Below are positions 16,377 to 25,289 of a stretch of DNA of 64,000 bases, one piece after another. Source of the DNA: Streptomyces montanisoli (GTDB lineage: Bacteria > Actinomycetota > Actinomycetes > Streptomycetales > Streptomycetaceae); NCBI RefSeq assembly GCF_017813245.1, contig NZ_JAGIQL010000002.1, positions 62,001 through 126,000 on the forward strand. The letters are read 5' to 3'. The translations under genes were made by a program, and so were the position numbers. Numbering within the stretch: position 1 is the stretch's first letter; every line of letters begins with the position of its first letter. The notes below the pieces were generated by a model. That model saw only the letters and a program-made list of their open reading frames with translations. It made no database searches and was not told the DNA's origin.

Positions 16377-18165
16377 GTGCCTTCCCCGCGCACCAACGCG
16401 CCCTCGACCTCCACCGGGTCGGACGCGCTCCTCTACCTCCTGTTCGGCGTCCTCGGCGCCGTCATGGCCTTCGGCTCCCTCGCCTGGCTGACCGGAAATC
16501 TCACCAATACCTTTTTCGGGAGCGGTACATGGGCCCCCTTCCGCGTCACGGACGCGCTGCTGCACCCGGACGTGCTGTGGCCGACCTTGAGCACCAGCAT
16601 GCTGATGGTCGGTGCCCGCGTCGTCCCCGGCTTGTTCACCGTGGCCCTGGTCGTCACCGCTGCGGTGCTGTGGATGCGCTGGCGTTCTGGGTCCAAGTCC
16701 GGCCTCGCCCGCAAGGCGGATCTGGCGCCGCTGCTGGACAAGGAGATCGTCGCCAAGGCGAAGAGCCTGCGCCCGAGCCTGGGCGGCCGGGAGAGTAAAA
16801 GAGGTCCTGTCCGCTGACCGCGGCATCCTGCTCGGCACCCTCGATCCCGGTCGTGCGGAGGTCCGCGCGTCCTGGGAGGACGTGATCGTCGCGATCATGG
16901 CCCCGCGTTCCGGCAAGACGTCCGGGCTGGCGATCCCCGCGATCCTCTCGGCACCGGGCCCGGTCCTACTCACCAGCAACAAAGCCGCGAACGACGCCTT
17001 CACCACCACGGTGGACGCCCGCGCCGAGGTCGGCACGATCTGGAACCTCGATCCGCAGCAGATCGCCCATCACCCGCGCGAGCTGTGGTGGGACATCCTC
17101 GCTGACGCCCGCGACCTCGCCGGGGCGAAGAGGCTGGCGGGGCACTTCGTCACCGCGAGCGTGGACGAGTCCAGCGGCTCCGACTTCTGGTCCACCGCCG
17201 CCAGCAACACCCTCGGCGCCCTCTTCCTTGCCGCCGCGTCCCACCGGCGGCCGATCACCGATGTCCTGGCCTGGCTCGCGATGCCGGCCGACCGCACCCC
17301 GGTGGACCTGCTCACCGACGCCGGCCACCATGCGGTCGCCGCCCAGCTCCAGGGCACCGTCTCCGGCGCGACCGAAACCCGCGACGGCATCTATGAGACC
17401 GCGAGGCAGTACGCGAGCTGCCTGCTCGACCCGGACGTCGCCGCCTGGGTCACCCCGAACGAGGACCTCCCCGAGTTCCAGCCGTTCGCCTTCGCCACGT
17501 CCCACGACACCCTGTACCTGCTCAGCAAGGACGGCGGCGGCAGTGCGTCCGCGATCATCGCGGCGGCGGCCGACGCCGTGATGCGCGCGGCCGTGATCGT
17601 CGCCGAGCGCTCCGGCGGGCGACTCGACCCACCCGCCCTGTGCGTCCTCGACGAGGCGGCGAACGTGTGCCGCATCAGCGACCTCCCCGACCTGTACTCG
17701 CACCTCGGCAGCCGGGGCGTCATCCCGATGACGATCCTGCAGTCCTACCGTCAGGGCCAGCGGTGCTGGGGCGAGGCCGGTATGGACGCCCTGTACTCCG
17801 CCGCCACCATCAAGATCATCGGTTCGGGCATCGACGACGCTGACTTCGCCGACCGGCTCAGCCGTCAGGTCGGCGATCACGACGTCCAGACCACCTCGGT
17901 GTCGACCAGCGAGGGCGGCAAGTCCACCTCGGTGAGCATGCGCACCGAGCGGATCCTTCCGCCGGACGCCATCCGCGCCCTGCCCAAGGGCAAGGTTCTG
18001 CTGCTGGCCACCGGCATCCGGGTCGCCATGCTCAACCTCAAGCCCTGGTACAAGGAGCCCTCCGCCAAGGTAATCGGCCCGGCTTCCGCTCGCGCCACGA
18101 AGGCCATCACCGAGCGTGCCCTCGCGAAGAGCATCGACCAGGACGATCTTGGACTATCGGCATGA
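16377..18165 (+). pseudogene. VirD4/TraG-type coupling protein gene, single frameshift
   Basis: Two frames together spell one ~595-aa coupling ATPase that would bring the relaxase-DNA complex to the channel. The first frame, from GTG 16377 (AAGGA upstream), encodes two transmembrane segments and stops at 16817. The second frame holds Walker A MAPRSGKTSG, Walker B LCVLDEAANV and the TraM-recognition-type end. Deleting one G from the GGG at 16789-16791 restores a continuous GGRRVKEVLS. The cause may be a true inactivating insertion, a sequencing error, or less likely programmed frameshifting. The stop overlaps the next start (ATGA). Confidence 0.8.
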
Positions 18166-18392
18166 GCGCGCCCAGTCCACGACAGGGGCGGTTGGCCCAC
18201 GCTCCGGTCGTCCTGCGCGGTGGCCAGTGGTGGCTTGACGGCGGGGTCGGCTCGATCCCTGCCTCCGATCCCGCCTTCACCGCCGTCCTGGACGACTTCG
18301 CGCTGTCGATGGCCGCTGCCGACCGGGCAGTCGCCAACCTCCATTTCCGGCAGGACGAGGCGACCTCCGTTGATCCCGGCGGCCGGCGGTGA
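18162..18392 (+). CDS. Small hypothetical, 76 aa, coupled to its neighbours
   Basis: Start and stop overlap the neighbouring genes (ATGA with the coupling-protein stop, GTGA with the next start), which argues that it is real and co-translated. It is soluble, with VVLRGGQWWLDGG near the middle and no recognised domain. Position suggests an accessory of the coupling protein. Confidence 0.6.
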   Translation: MSAPSPRQGRLAHAPVVLRGGQWWLDGGVGSIPASDPAFTAVLDDFALSMAAADRAVANLHFRQDEATSVDPGGRR

Positions 18393-19561
18393 ACCCGCTG
18401 ATGAGTGCCGAGCAGGCGGTCCTCGGCGCCGTGCTCCTCGACCCCGAGCAGCTCACGCACCTGGAGTGGCTCGCTGCGGACCACTTCTATCGGCCCGTCC
18501 ACCAGGCGCTGTTCGACGCACTGCGCAAGCTGCGCAACGACGGGCATCCCGCGCTCTCGGCCGATAGTCCGTTGCCGCTGTCGTGGGTGACCGACGCGGT
18601 CGGGGAGGCCGGACAGCACGTGCGCGGGCTGACCGCGGCGTTCGCCCACACCCTGATCCAGGTGTGCCCCCGAACCGAGCACGCCCCGGTGTACGGACGC
18701 ATGGTGCTGGAGGGGGCGATTCACCGCACCGTCGCCCAGCACGCGATCCGTCTCCACCAGGCGGCTCGGGCCGACGCCGTCCAGAGCGAGGTCGAGGGAG
18801 CGCTGCGTACGGCGGACGTCCTGACCGGCGTACTCACCGACCTTGCACGACGCTGGGGAACCGACCCTCGACCGGTCCCACCCACCGCTGGACCCTCTGC
18901 CGCCACGGACATCACGCCTCCGGAACAGAGCGGCCAGGTCGCCGAGGACGAGCGGTTCCTCCTGGCCGTCCTCGCCGAACAGCCCGGGGCCATGGCCGAG
19001 GTGGTGGCCTGGCTGCGGCCGCGAGACTTCGCCGACCCGACCCACGGGCAGCTCTACCGGTGCCTGGGCGCGCTGCACCACCGGGGCGAACCCATCGACC
19101 GGATCACCCTGCTCTGGGAGGCCCAGCGACGCGGTCTGCTGGCCGACGGCACTGTGTCGAGCGAGCAGCTGACCGCCCTCTGCGATGGCATGGCCCCCGG
19201 CAGCGCTGACTGGTTCGGGAGGCGGGTGATGCGCTCCTCCGTCACCCGCACCGCCGCCGCCTCCGCGCGAGCCATCCGGACCCTGGCCCAGGACGAGGTA
19301 CTGGGGCCCGGTCGGCTGATCAACCACGCCCTGCACGCGCTCGGTCCGCTCGTCGAGGCACGTACCCGCTGGGCCACCGCGAACAGCAGTCCAGCTCCGA
19401 AGGCCACGCCATCCGCTCCGCCGGCGGCCGAGCCGCCGCCCGACCGAGTGAAGGCCGCCCGCGCCCGCAGCACACCCCGCCCAGGCGCGTCACACCCAGC
19501 CCCGGCCAGCCGTCTCCCCACGCTGTCAGCAACCCGACCACCCTCGCGCGGCCACCCGTGA
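18389..19561 (+). CDS. Tandem DnaB N-terminal domains without a helicase domain
   Basis: This 390-aa protein carries two DnaB_N-like helical domains, at about residues 4-110 (AEQAVLGAVLLDPEQL...FYRPVHQALFDAL) and 190-300 (DERFLLAVLAEQPG...DPTHGQLYRCL). The RecA-like ATPase of DnaB is absent; instead a ~65-residue Ala/Pro/Arg-rich tail follows. In DnaB this domain forms the collar and binds primase, so the protein might act on a host helicase or primase. GTG 18389 overlaps the upstream stop. The domain assignment is firm and the role is inferred. Confidence 0.78.
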   Translation: MNPLMSAEQAVLGAVLLDPEQLTHLEWLAADHFYRPVHQALFDALRKLRNDGHPALSADSPLPLSWVTDAVGEAGQHVRGLTAAFAHTLIQVCPRTEHAPVYGRMVLEGAIHRTVAQHAIRLHQAARADAVQSEVEGALRTADVLTGVLTDLARRWGTDPRPVPPTAGPSAATDITPPEQSGQVAEDERFLLAVLAEQPGAMAEVVAWLRPRDFADPTHGQLYRCLGALHHRGEPIDRITLLWEAQRRGLLADGTVSSEQLTALCDGMAPGSADWFGRRVMRSSVTRTAAASARAIRTLAQDEVLGPGRLINHALHALGPLVEARTRWATANSSPAPKATPSAPPAAEPPPDRVKAARARSTPRPGASHPAPASRLPTLSATRPPSRGHP

Positions 19562-19603
19562 GAGCCCCGCCCCACCAGCCCTCTTCTGCCTCTGGAACTC
19601 GCC

Positions 19604-20870
19604 TTGATCTTCCCCACCTCCTCATCCGCGCCGGACCTGCGCGGCACGGACCCGAGTCTCGACGCCCCGTTGCGCTCTCCGTTGATCGGGTCTCTCTGCT
19701 CGGGGTACGGCGGCCTTGACCTGGGCGTGCAGTCCGCGCTCGGCGGCACGCTGGCCTGGCATGCCGAGGTCGACCCGAACGCCTCACGCATCCTGGCCCG
19801 CCACTGGCCCAGCGTCCCGAACCTGGGCGATATCACCGCCGTCGACTGGACCACCGTCCCCCGGGTGTGCGTCCTGACGGCCGGCTTCCCCTGTCAAAGA
19901 CGTCTCCGTTGCCGGCCGCCGGGCCGGACTCAACGCCCAGACCCGCTCCGGGCTCTGGCTGCACGTCGCCCGTGCGGTCGATGCCCTCCGACCCTGCCTG
20001 GTTGTGATCGAGAATGTGCGCGGCCTCCTCACCTCCCCCGCCGGTTCCCCTGGCGACGTGGCACCCTGCCCGTGGTGTCTGGGAGACACCGCAGGTCAGC
20101 CTGCTCTGCGGGCACTCGGTGCCGTACTCGGATCCCTGGCCGACATCGGGTACGACGCGAAGTGGCTCGTGCTTCGCGCCTCCGACGTCGGGGCCCCACA
20201 CCGCCGCGAGCGGACCTTCCTCGCCGCATGGCCCGCCGGGCACCCTGCTCAAGACGCCGACCAGCAACATCGGGAAGAACGGCGGCTCGCAGCATCCGTC
20301 GAAGCGGAAAAGCGGGGGGCACGGTCCGAACCTGGCCGACGAGGTCGAGTGGCTGCTGCCGACCCCGAAGGCGTCGGACGGAACCAAGGGCTCGCCGAAC
20401 CAGCGGCACGGCAATGGCGACATGACCCTGCCCAGTGCCGCGGCGTCGCTGTTGCCCACGCCGCGCGCCAGCATCACGGGCACCCCGGGCCGCCGACCCG
20501 GGAAGGTATGGCGGCCTCCCTTGGCGGCGGTGGTCCTGCCCCTCTGGGCGGAGGAGACGCCCGAGGCGGGGGCGCGGACAGGCGATGGGGAGCGTACGGA
20601 TCCGCCATCACCCGATGGGAGAGCCTCACCCGTCCGGCCCCAGCTCCCACGGACGCGGCCGGTCGACTCCGCGCGGACTTCGTGGAGTGGATGCAGGGCC
20701 TCGACGCAGGCTGGGTCACCGCGACTCCAGGGCTCGGCCGTCCAGCGCAGCTCACTGCGCTCGGTAACGGCGTCGTCCCACAACAGGCTGCGAGCGCCTT
20801 GCAGTTGCTGGCCCCGCCCTTTCCCCGCTGCCCCCGCTGCCCCCGCTGCCCCCGCTGCACCGACCGGTAG
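19604..20870 (+). pseudogene. C5-cytosine DNA methyltransferase gene, several frameshifts
   Basis: All key motifs are present but lie in different frames. Motif I (GSLCSGYGGLDLG) and catalytic GFPCQ are in the first frame from TTG 19604. ENVRG and RRERTF are in the second. A middle part with LLPTPKASD is in the third. The C-terminal RWGAYGSAI, FVEWMQGL and GNGVVPQQ return to the second. One extra A in AAA 19896-19898 and one extra G in GGG 20238-20240 would explain the first two shifts; the third falls about 20510-20590. Multiple lesions point to a decayed gene unless the region was poorly sequenced. It once methylated cytosine C5, site unknown. Confidence 0.8.
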
Positions 20871-20963
20871 CGCTCCCCTACCGCGTTCTTCCGGCCGGAC
20901 CAAACCGCTGATTCTCCGGATCCTCTCGGGCATGTCGCCGTCTCACAGATGGAGCACACCCCC

Positions 20964-21563
20964 ATGGCCGACACCAGCCCGACCTCCCCCGGCCCCGAGC
21001 CGTACCGCGTCCCCGACGCAGACCTCGACGACCTCGCCAGCACCCTCGCCAAGACCATGGCCGAGGTCAGGCAGCACGGCGTCATCCTTGACCGCCTCGG
21101 CTCCGAGCCGGAACCCGTCGCCATCCAGCCGCCGGACGGCGCTCCGGAAGCCGAGGCGGCTGACGGCAAGAAGGCCGACGGCCCCGCTTCGGTGTTCATC
21201 CTCGCCCTGGGCGGCAAGGAATATGCCGTCGAACTCGCTGCCCTCAGCGACTGGGTGAACTACCTCTTCCTACCGGTGTACGGCCGGGAGATCAGCACGA
21301 GCCGCCCCTGGTGCGCGCACTGGCACGAACACCCCGAGGCCGTCGCCCGGCTCCACGCACTCTGGCTCGCCTGGCAGCAGTTCACCGACACGGAGGCCGG
21401 CCTGTCCGGCCCGTCGACCTGGCACCGCGACCACCTGGACCAGACCTTGGCGCACCTGCGTGCACCCGACGGACCCTTCGCGGCCTGCACGACCAGCGCA
21501 ACTCGCCCCAACCACCGGGTGCTGGCCACCCCGGCGCCCGAGCAGGCGGGGGTGGCAGCGTGA
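20964..21563 (+). CDS. DUF4913 protein
   Basis: In this 199-aa protein the C-terminal half carries the DUF4913 pattern: YxRxIS, then WCAHWHEHPEAV, LHALWLAWQ, STWHRDHLD and GPFAAC. The family is widespread on actinobacterial plasmids, phages and integrative elements, and its role is unknown. The ATG at 20964 was preferred to the one at 20949 because ATGGAG then serves as its ribosome binding site. The stop overlaps the next GTG. Confidence 0.8.
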   Translation: MADTSPTSPGPEPYRVPDADLDDLASTLAKTMAEVRQHGVILDRLGSEPEPVAIQPPDGAPEAEAADGKKADGPASVFILALGGKEYAVELAALSDWVNYLFLPVYGREISTSRPWCAHWHEHPEAVARLHALWLAWQQFTDTEAGLSGPSTWHRDHLDQTLAHLRAPDGPFAACTTSATRPNHRVLATPAPEQAGVAA

Positions 21564-22339
21564 TCGACATCCTCGACTTCGACCTCGACGATCTCTCGCC
21601 GGTCGACGACGACTCCGAGGAGGCGATGAAGGCTCTCCGGACTGGAGACTTGACGGCGCTGTCTCAGCACCACACCGAGCCCAACGGCTCGCACAGCTTC
21701 GTCCTCGCCCACGACCGATCGGTCACCTGGGGGGTACCCGGCGAGCCACAGCTCGTTGCGATCGCGGTCGCTCGGGATCTGCGGCAGTCCACGTTCACGT
21801 TCGAGACGAGCCACCACGCCACGGCGTCCTTCGCCCAGAACTGGCTGGCAGAACGCGGCTGCCCCCTCGAAAAGCTCGCACTTCGCGGTGGCGACTTCAT
21901 GGAGCCCGCCGACGACCTCACCGTCCAGGTGGAACACCAGATCCAGAAGTCGGGCACCCGCTACGAGGTCCTCGAAACCTACACCTCCGACCACGACCCC
22001 AGCGAAGCGTGGACACTCGTCAACGACTCCCAGGCCACGCAGGCACCGGTTCGCCTCTTCTACGAGGAGTGGAACCACGATGCCGGCACGTACACGATGC
22101 GCGAGGGCGCCTTCCCCGACGTCGGCGTCGCCCAGACCTGGCTGGACGAGCGCAGCGAACCGCTGCCCGAGCCTCCGGAGTACAGCGACCACAACGGTGC
22201 TGTCGTCAGGGCCCGCATCGCCCGCATCGCCCTCTCCCGGTCCGCCGGAACCTCTCCGACACCGCAGACCGGTCTCGACGCGCCCCGCACGACAGCGACG
22301 GTACCGGTCCAGCGCACGGTCCAGGGAAGGCTGCTGTGA
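21560..22339 (+). CDS. Hypothetical with internal WL-x-ER repeat and Arg-rich tail
   Basis: This 259-aa protein has a very acidic N-terminus (DFDLDDLSPVDDD). Two segments share the pattern A-x-x-W-L-x-E-R-x-x-P-L (FAQNWLAERGCPL and VAQTWLDERSEPL), which suggests an internal duplication. The last ~50 residues are basic and low in complexity (RARIARIALSRS onward). GTG 21560 overlaps the upstream stop and its own stop overlaps the RelE-like gene. The function is unknown. Confidence 0.6.
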   Translation: MIDILDFDLDDLSPVDDDSEEAMKALRTGDLTALSQHHTEPNGSHSFVLAHDRSVTWGVPGEPQLVAIAVARDLRQSTFTFETSHHATASFAQNWLAERGCPLEKLALRGGDFMEPADDLTVQVEHQIQKSGTRYEVLETYTSDHDPSEAWTLVNDSQATQAPVRLFYEEWNHDAGTYTMREGAFPDVGVAQTWLDERSEPLPEPPEYSDHNGAVVRARIARIALSRSAGTSPTPQTGLDAPRTTATVPVQRTVQGRLL

Positions 22340-22812
22340 GCCGCGCCCGCTTCGCCTTCGCCGCGCACCCTGACGCCATCGCCGACCTACGGGAACTTCC
22401 CGATGAAATTCGCGACTTAGCACTGCTGGAGCTGCAGAACCTGGTCCACGGAAGCGATGACTGCCTGCCGTTGAAGGGCCGTCTCGCCGGCTTCCACAAG
22501 GTGTACGTCGACCCGAAGGTCTCCTACCGGCTGGTCATCCAGTTCCGCCAGGCACCACCGACCTCGACTCACAAGCGCGAGATCTACCTCGTAGCCGCTG
22601 GCAGCCGGAAGGACTACGCGGTCTACCGCATGGCCCACCTGCGTACCGGCCCCCAGCAAGAGGTCGGGCCGGACTCCGCCACAGAGGCCCGCGTGCAGGC
22701 CGCCAGGTCCCGCTCGACACTCACCGCCGAACGGCCGACAGCAGCCCGCACGACTGCCCCACCAACAGCGCCGCCCCCGGCCACCGCTCCCCGAAAGGTC
22801 TCCCAGCGATGA
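22336..22812 (+). CDS. RelE/ParE-like toxin-fold protein with a disordered tail
   Basis: Residues ~1-100 of this 158-aa protein match the RelE/ParE fold: AHPDAIADLRELP at the first helix, PLKGRLAGFHKVYV, then YRLVIQFR and the C-terminal YLVAAGSRKDYAVYRMA strand-helix. RelE proteins cleave mRNA on ribosomes and ParE proteins poison gyrase; which applies cannot be told. No small antitoxin gene lies next to it. The last ~50 residues are Ala/Thr/Pro/Arg-rich (ending KVSQR), which is unusual for this family. GTG start with GTGA overlap. Confidence 0.7.
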   Translation: MSRARFAFAAHPDAIADLRELPDEIRDLALLELQNLVHGSDDCLPLKGRLAGFHKVYVDPKVSYRLVIQFRQAPPTSTHKREIYLVAAGSRKDYAVYRMAHLRTGPQQEVGPDSATEARVQAARSRSTLTAERPTAARTTAPPTAPPPATAPRKVSQR

Positions 22813-23474
22813 CCAACGACCGCACCACACTGACCAGTTCAGAGCTGGCGGATCTTCTCACCGATGCCGCTCAGAACGTCGCCGGCATCCCCGCCGCCGA
22901 GTACCCCACGGCCGCCGCCCGCTCCTACCTGCACCCCGTCTTGGGCCCGCTAGCCGCTGGGCCCCGCGTGATCACCGGGCTGAACGACCAGTTCGAGGGC
23001 TTCATGGCCGCCGAGCCACGCCCCACCGGTTCGGCGGCCCTGTTCGCCCTGGCCTCCTACGCCTCCGCGCTGGGGTGGCTCACCGAGTCGTTCGCCGAGC
23101 TGACCGCCTCGGTCGACGAGATCTGCACCCGCGTGGGCATCCCTGCGGGGCCCAGCGCCCCAATCGCCGCCGAGTCCGGCGGAACCAAGCCGGATGACGA
23201 GTTCGACTTCGCCTTCAGCGCACTCGAGTTGGAGGCGGTCCGCAACGCAGCCGAGGCCGCCGGCCTCGCGCCGGTCGACTACGTCGAGGTCCTCTCCCAG
23301 TCACTGCTCGCCACCGCCCGGATCACCGACGCCTGCATGGAGATCTCCAGCGGTCTGCTCGATGACGCCAATCTCCTCCGCGAAGCGAGCGACCGCCCCC
23401 TGCTCGGCGACGATCCCGGGAGCCTGCCCGCTCTGGTCCGCTCCCTGCTCGCCCGGATGGAGGCGACGGAATGA
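22809..23474 (+). CDS. Hypothetical helical protein, ribbon-helix-helix-like segment
   Basis: In this 221-aa protein the middle part (LELEAVRNAAEAAGLAPVDYV) recalls the helical core of ribbon-helix-helix or MobC-like proteins, but the match is short. It is acidic, soluble and lacks the Arg-ended tail of its neighbours. The ATG overlaps the upstream stop. The function is unknown. Confidence 0.55.
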   Translation: MTNDRTTLTSSELADLLTDAAQNVAGIPAAEYPTAAARSYLHPVLGPLAAGPRVITGLNDQFEGFMAAEPRPTGSAALFALASYASALGWLTESFAELTASVDEICTRVGIPAGPSAPIAAESGGTKPDDEFDFAFSALELEAVRNAAEAAGLAPVDYVEVLSQSLLATARITDACMEISSGLLDDANLLREASDRPLLGDDPGSLPALVRSLLARMEATE

Positions 23475-24298
23475 ACCCGTACGACGCAGACACACACCCT
23501 GGGCCTTATCTCGTCGTCGAAGTGCTCGGTGTCGGGGATGTCAGCGTGCCGGCCCTCGCACATCGTCCGAGGGAGCCGCTGCACCAGGCCGCTACGCACG
23601 TCATCGGAGCCGCAGCGACGTTGGACGAGCGACACGAGAGCGTGCTCAACGCGGTCCAACGGGCTCAGCAGCTGCTCGAAGGCACCGGTCGCGGTGAAGC
23701 CGGCCGCGCCCAGGTGCCGTACGCGCTGCTGCGGACCGCACTCCCCGAACTCGGAGACGCTCTGGCGCAGCAAGACCGGGCGTACAGCCAGCTCGTCGAG
23801 TCCCTGTCCGCCTACCCTCGGCTTCCTTCCTCGCCTGAGCCTGCTCAACGCGCGACCAACAAGAGCCACGGGCCGGGCCAGAAGACGAGGCCCGACCGGG
23901 ACGACGACTGGGCCGTCGCCGGGGAGCGCGGGCTGGTAGCCCTCGAAGCCGTTGCGGCCGGAGGCGTTCGCTTTCGTCGCAACGCGATCGGCGAGGACCC
24001 GCACATCTCGCGGGAGAAGGCCCAGCGGCAGGACCCTGCGGTCTTCCCGCAGACCGTGCAGCGGCTGCTCGCCGACGGGCTACTGCATCAGGACACCACC
24101 GAGAACGTATATCGGCCCGGCCAGCTCCTCTCACTCACTTCGCTGGGGGAAGTCGCCCTGCGTGATGGTCGCGCGACGACCTCACGGGTGTCCGCCGCTC
24201 TCGGCCGCACCACCACGCAGACCGAGTCAGGCGCGCTCGCCGACTCGGCCGCCGTGCCCGTCGTCAGTACCTCCCTCGCGGTCCCCCGCTCACGCTGA
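23471..24298 (+). CDS. Hypothetical with winged-helix-like C-terminal half
   Basis: The N-terminal ~120 residues of this 275-aa protein are helical. Residues ~150-235 (VALEAVAAGGVRF, TVQRLLADGLL, LTSLGEVAL) have the helix-turn-helix and wing spacing of winged-helix DNA-binding domains. The tail is Ser/Thr/Ala-rich and ends in AVPRSR. The ATG overlaps the previous stop. Confidence 0.5.
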   Translation: MNPYDADTHPGPYLVVEVLGVGDVSVPALAHRPREPLHQAATHVIGAAATLDERHESVLNAVQRAQQLLEGTGRGEAGRAQVPYALLRTALPELGDALAQQDRAYSQLVESLSAYPRLPSSPEPAQRATNKSHGPGQKTRPDRDDDWAVAGERGLVALEAVAAGGVRFRRNAIGEDPHISREKAQRQDPAVFPQTVQRLLADGLLHQDTTENVYRPGQLLSLTSLGEVALRDGRATTSRVSAALGRTTTQTESGALADSAAVPVVSTSLAVPRSR

Positions 24299-24322
24299 CC
24301 CCATCCCGACAAGGACCCCACC

Positions 24323-25174
24323 ATGGCTACCCCCGGCCTGCCTCCCGCCTTCTCCATCGCTTCCATCGACGCCCAGCGCGTCGAGGAGGCTCTCGCCCGG
24401 ATCGGGCCCAAGTGGACCACCTGGACAGCGATGACCCTGGCCCAGGTGAAAGGCTCCATGCGCATCCGCGATGTTGCTGCGCAGCTGCCCTTCGTGAGCG
24501 AGCAGTTCGTCGGCAAACGGCTGGCTACGATGCACGCTGACGGACTGGTGATCCGCGATGACGACCGGCGGGGAGCGCCGTACCGACTCAGCGCGCTCGG
24601 CGCGTCTCTGGCCCCCGTACTCCGCACGGTGTCGGACTGGTCCCGCACCCACCTGACACAGGAGCCGATGGCCGAAGCCGAACGTGTCGAGGATGCGCTG
24701 CGCCGCCTGCACCTTCGGCACTCGACTGCCGTGATTCAGGCTCTCGACTCGGCTGACGGCCCGATGCGGTTCGTTCACATTGCCGAGGCGGCGCACCTGG
24801 ACAACGGCCTCGCGCGACAGCGACTCCTCCGGCTTCAGGCCGATGAGCTGGTCGCGCGGACGGGCTCCCGACACGGAGACCCTTACGTCCTCACCGATGC
24901 CGGCCAAGCGTTGGGGGCCGTCTACGCGAGTGTCGAGCACTGGAGCCAGCCCTTCGCGCTGCGAACTGGAGCAGCGGCACCGCGTCGGGCAGCGGCAGCC
25001 ACGCGCACCCACGTCGGCATTCCGCTGGAGGCGGGGGCCGACGGCGCCCGGACCGCGGCGGCCGTGCGGCGGAGCGCCGCCGCGTCGAATGTCATGTTCA
25101 GCCACGCGCCTCAGCCGCAACCGCGGGTGCCGGCGGCCGTGACCGCTCAGTCGGCACCGGGCCGGGTCCGGTGA
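24323..25174 (+). CDS. Protein with two HxlR-type winged-helix domains and an Arg-ended tail
   Basis: This 283-aa protein carries two tandem HxlR-like winged helices, at about residues 20-105 (IGPKWTTWTAMTLAQ, LATMHADGLVIRDDD, PYRLSALGASL) and 125-210 (LRHSTAVIQALD, LLRLQADELVARTGS, YVLTDAGQALG). HxlR proteins normally carry one domain and dimerise; this one may bind DNA as a pseudo-dimer. The last ~60 residues are Ala/Arg/Pro-rich and end in APGRVR. The DNA target is unknown. Confidence 0.68.
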   Translation: MATPGLPPAFSIASIDAQRVEEALARIGPKWTTWTAMTLAQVKGSMRIRDVAAQLPFVSEQFVGKRLATMHADGLVIRDDDRRGAPYRLSALGASLAPVLRTVSDWSRTHLTQEPMAEAERVEDALRRLHLRHSTAVIQALDSADGPMRFVHIAEAAHLDNGLARQRLLRLQADELVARTGSRHGDPYVLTDAGQALGAVYASVEHWSQPFALRTGAAAPRRAAAATRTHVGIPLEAGADGARTAAAVRRSAAASNVMFSHAPQPQPRVPAAVTAQSAPGRVR

Positions 25175-25289
25175 CGGGAGTGAGAACCAGAGCCCACTCG
25201 CCGCCGCCACGGCATGCGCGTGCGCTCCAGCGGCTCCCGCCGCTGCTCACGCGGATCCGTTCCCCTCCTTCGCTTCGGGAGACTCGACC

